Source: CAVSDF01 sp963726715 (GTDB lineage: Bacteria; Bacteroidota; Rhodothermia; Rhodothermales; BA12). Taken from it: a DNA stretch of 64,000 nt. A model generated the notes under the pieces. It saw only the letters and a list, made by a program, of their open reading frames with translations. It was not told the origin of the DNA and did not search any database. Positions 63,672 through 64,000 of the stretch are shown here, piece after piece. Each line of letters starts with the position of its first letter. Positions within the stretch are counted from its first letter, which is position 1. The position numbers and the translations under genes were made by a program. The stretch spans positions 124,001 to 188,000 of the forward strand of contig CAVSDF010000006.1 of assembly GCA_963726715.1 (NCBI GenBank), given 5' to 3'.

Positions 63672-64000
63672 ATGCCCGTCGCTGCCCGCGCCCGCGTTGC
63701 CCGCGCCCTCGTTTCGTTCGTGCTGTTCGCCGCGGCCACCGGCGCCCCGTCCGGGGTGCGCCTCGCTCACGCCCAGCCGCCGCCGCGTCCGGCGCCCGCT
63801 GCTGCATCTGATTCGTCGCTCGCCGCTGATTCGCTCGCCGTGCCCGATTCGGCGCGTCCGGTGGCGCCACGTCCGGCGTTCCGCATTCCGCCGCGGGCGC
63901 CCGGACCGGTGCGCGGGGTCGTCTGGGCGCCTCTCGGCAGCGATGGCGAGGCCGTGCGCGACCTCGCCCGCATCCGCGAGACCGGCTTCACCGCCGTCCG
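63672..64000 (+). CDS. Secreted protein, 5' part only (runs off the window)
   Basis: The frame is open from the ATG at 63672 to the last base, 109 codons, with no stop. A signal peptide (RALVSFVLFAAATGAPSGV then RLAHAQ) is followed by a Pro/Ala/Ser/Asp linker. The first structured block is GPVRGVVWAPLGSDGEAVRD followed by LARIRETGFTAV, which reads like the first strand and helix of a TIM-barrel glycoside hydrolase (the guess is weak with so little sequence). A TACTTTCG promoter-like box lies 19 bp upstream. Confidence 0.65.
   Translation, partial: MPVAARARVARALVSFVLFAAATGAPSGVRLAHAQPPPRPAPAAASDSSLAADSLAVPDSARPVAPRPAFRIPPRAPGPVRGVVWAPLGSDGEAVRDLARIRETGFTAV

Overview
The window reads as a chromosomal piece of a GC-rich Bacteroidota-like bacterium, most probably the Rhodothermota/Rhodothermales branch (Rhodothermus, Salinibacter, Rubricoccaceae). 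The evidence is an Alternative Complex III (act) operon joined to an A2-type caa3 oxidase as in Rhodothermus marinus, GWxTD-domain proteins, the bacillithiol enzyme BshA, a DUF2723 membrane protein, a hybrid two-component regulator of Bacteroidota layout, a C-terminal sorting-like domain on a secreted hydrolase, and TAnnTTCG promoter-like boxes. The taxon is inferred from gene content only; no rRNA, tRNA, CRISPR array, prophage or insertion sequence was seen.

Layout. 1-3.4 kb: pyruvate dehydrogenase E1 beta and E2, then a metallophosphoesterase. 3.5-5.6 kb (-): fructokinase and BshA. 5.7-7.2 kb: a small outer-membrane barrel and a lipoprotein. 7.2-10.9 kb (-): DUF4184 membrane protein, a HicB-like remnant, a lipoprotein thioredoxin, a glycosyltransferase and a DUF493 protein. 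11.0-13.6 kb: an HMA-domain protein and a GH13 branching-enzyme-like protein. 13.8-16.5 kb (-): a large GWxTD-like protein and a small membrane protein. 16.9-18.8 kb: prfA and a DUF1223 protein. 18.9-23.5 kb (-): DUF1800, serine hydrolase and DUF1501 cluster, then two Spy-like paralogues (23.6-24.7 kb). 25.0-30.2 kb: rhodanese, SufE, a frameshifted GWxTD protein, asnS. 30.4-34.7 kb: a badly frameshifted hybrid sensor/regulator. 34.9-40.6 kb: SWIM protein (-), a membrane protein plus SPFH pair, a fatty-acid-hydroxylase-type enzyme, a MATE exporter.

The centrepiece is 41.0-57.1 kb, one long co-directional run: actA-B-C-D-E-F, an unrecognised fibronectin-like membrane protein, a SCO copper chaperone, caa3 oxidase subunits II, I, III and IV, a small membrane protein and metF. 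Together these encode a quinol:cytochrome c oxidoreductase, its terminal oxidase with a tethered cytochrome c, and a CuA maturation factor. A pair of hairpins sits exactly between the ACIII half and the oxidase half. 57.2-59.0 kb (-): HPF, YbeY, an unrecognised protein and a cold-shock protein. 59.6-63.5 kb (-): the DUF2723 protein and an outer-membrane barrel. A secreted protein begins at 63,672 and runs off the end.

Two window-wide patterns stand out. First, many genes carry single-base frame changes, often in compensating pairs (E2 linker, PrfA, DUF1800, GWxTD protein, hybrid sensor, MATE, coxB); I think most are sequence errors. Second, the gaps are packed with several families of short palindromes, some acting as terminators and one family lying inside a coding sequence.
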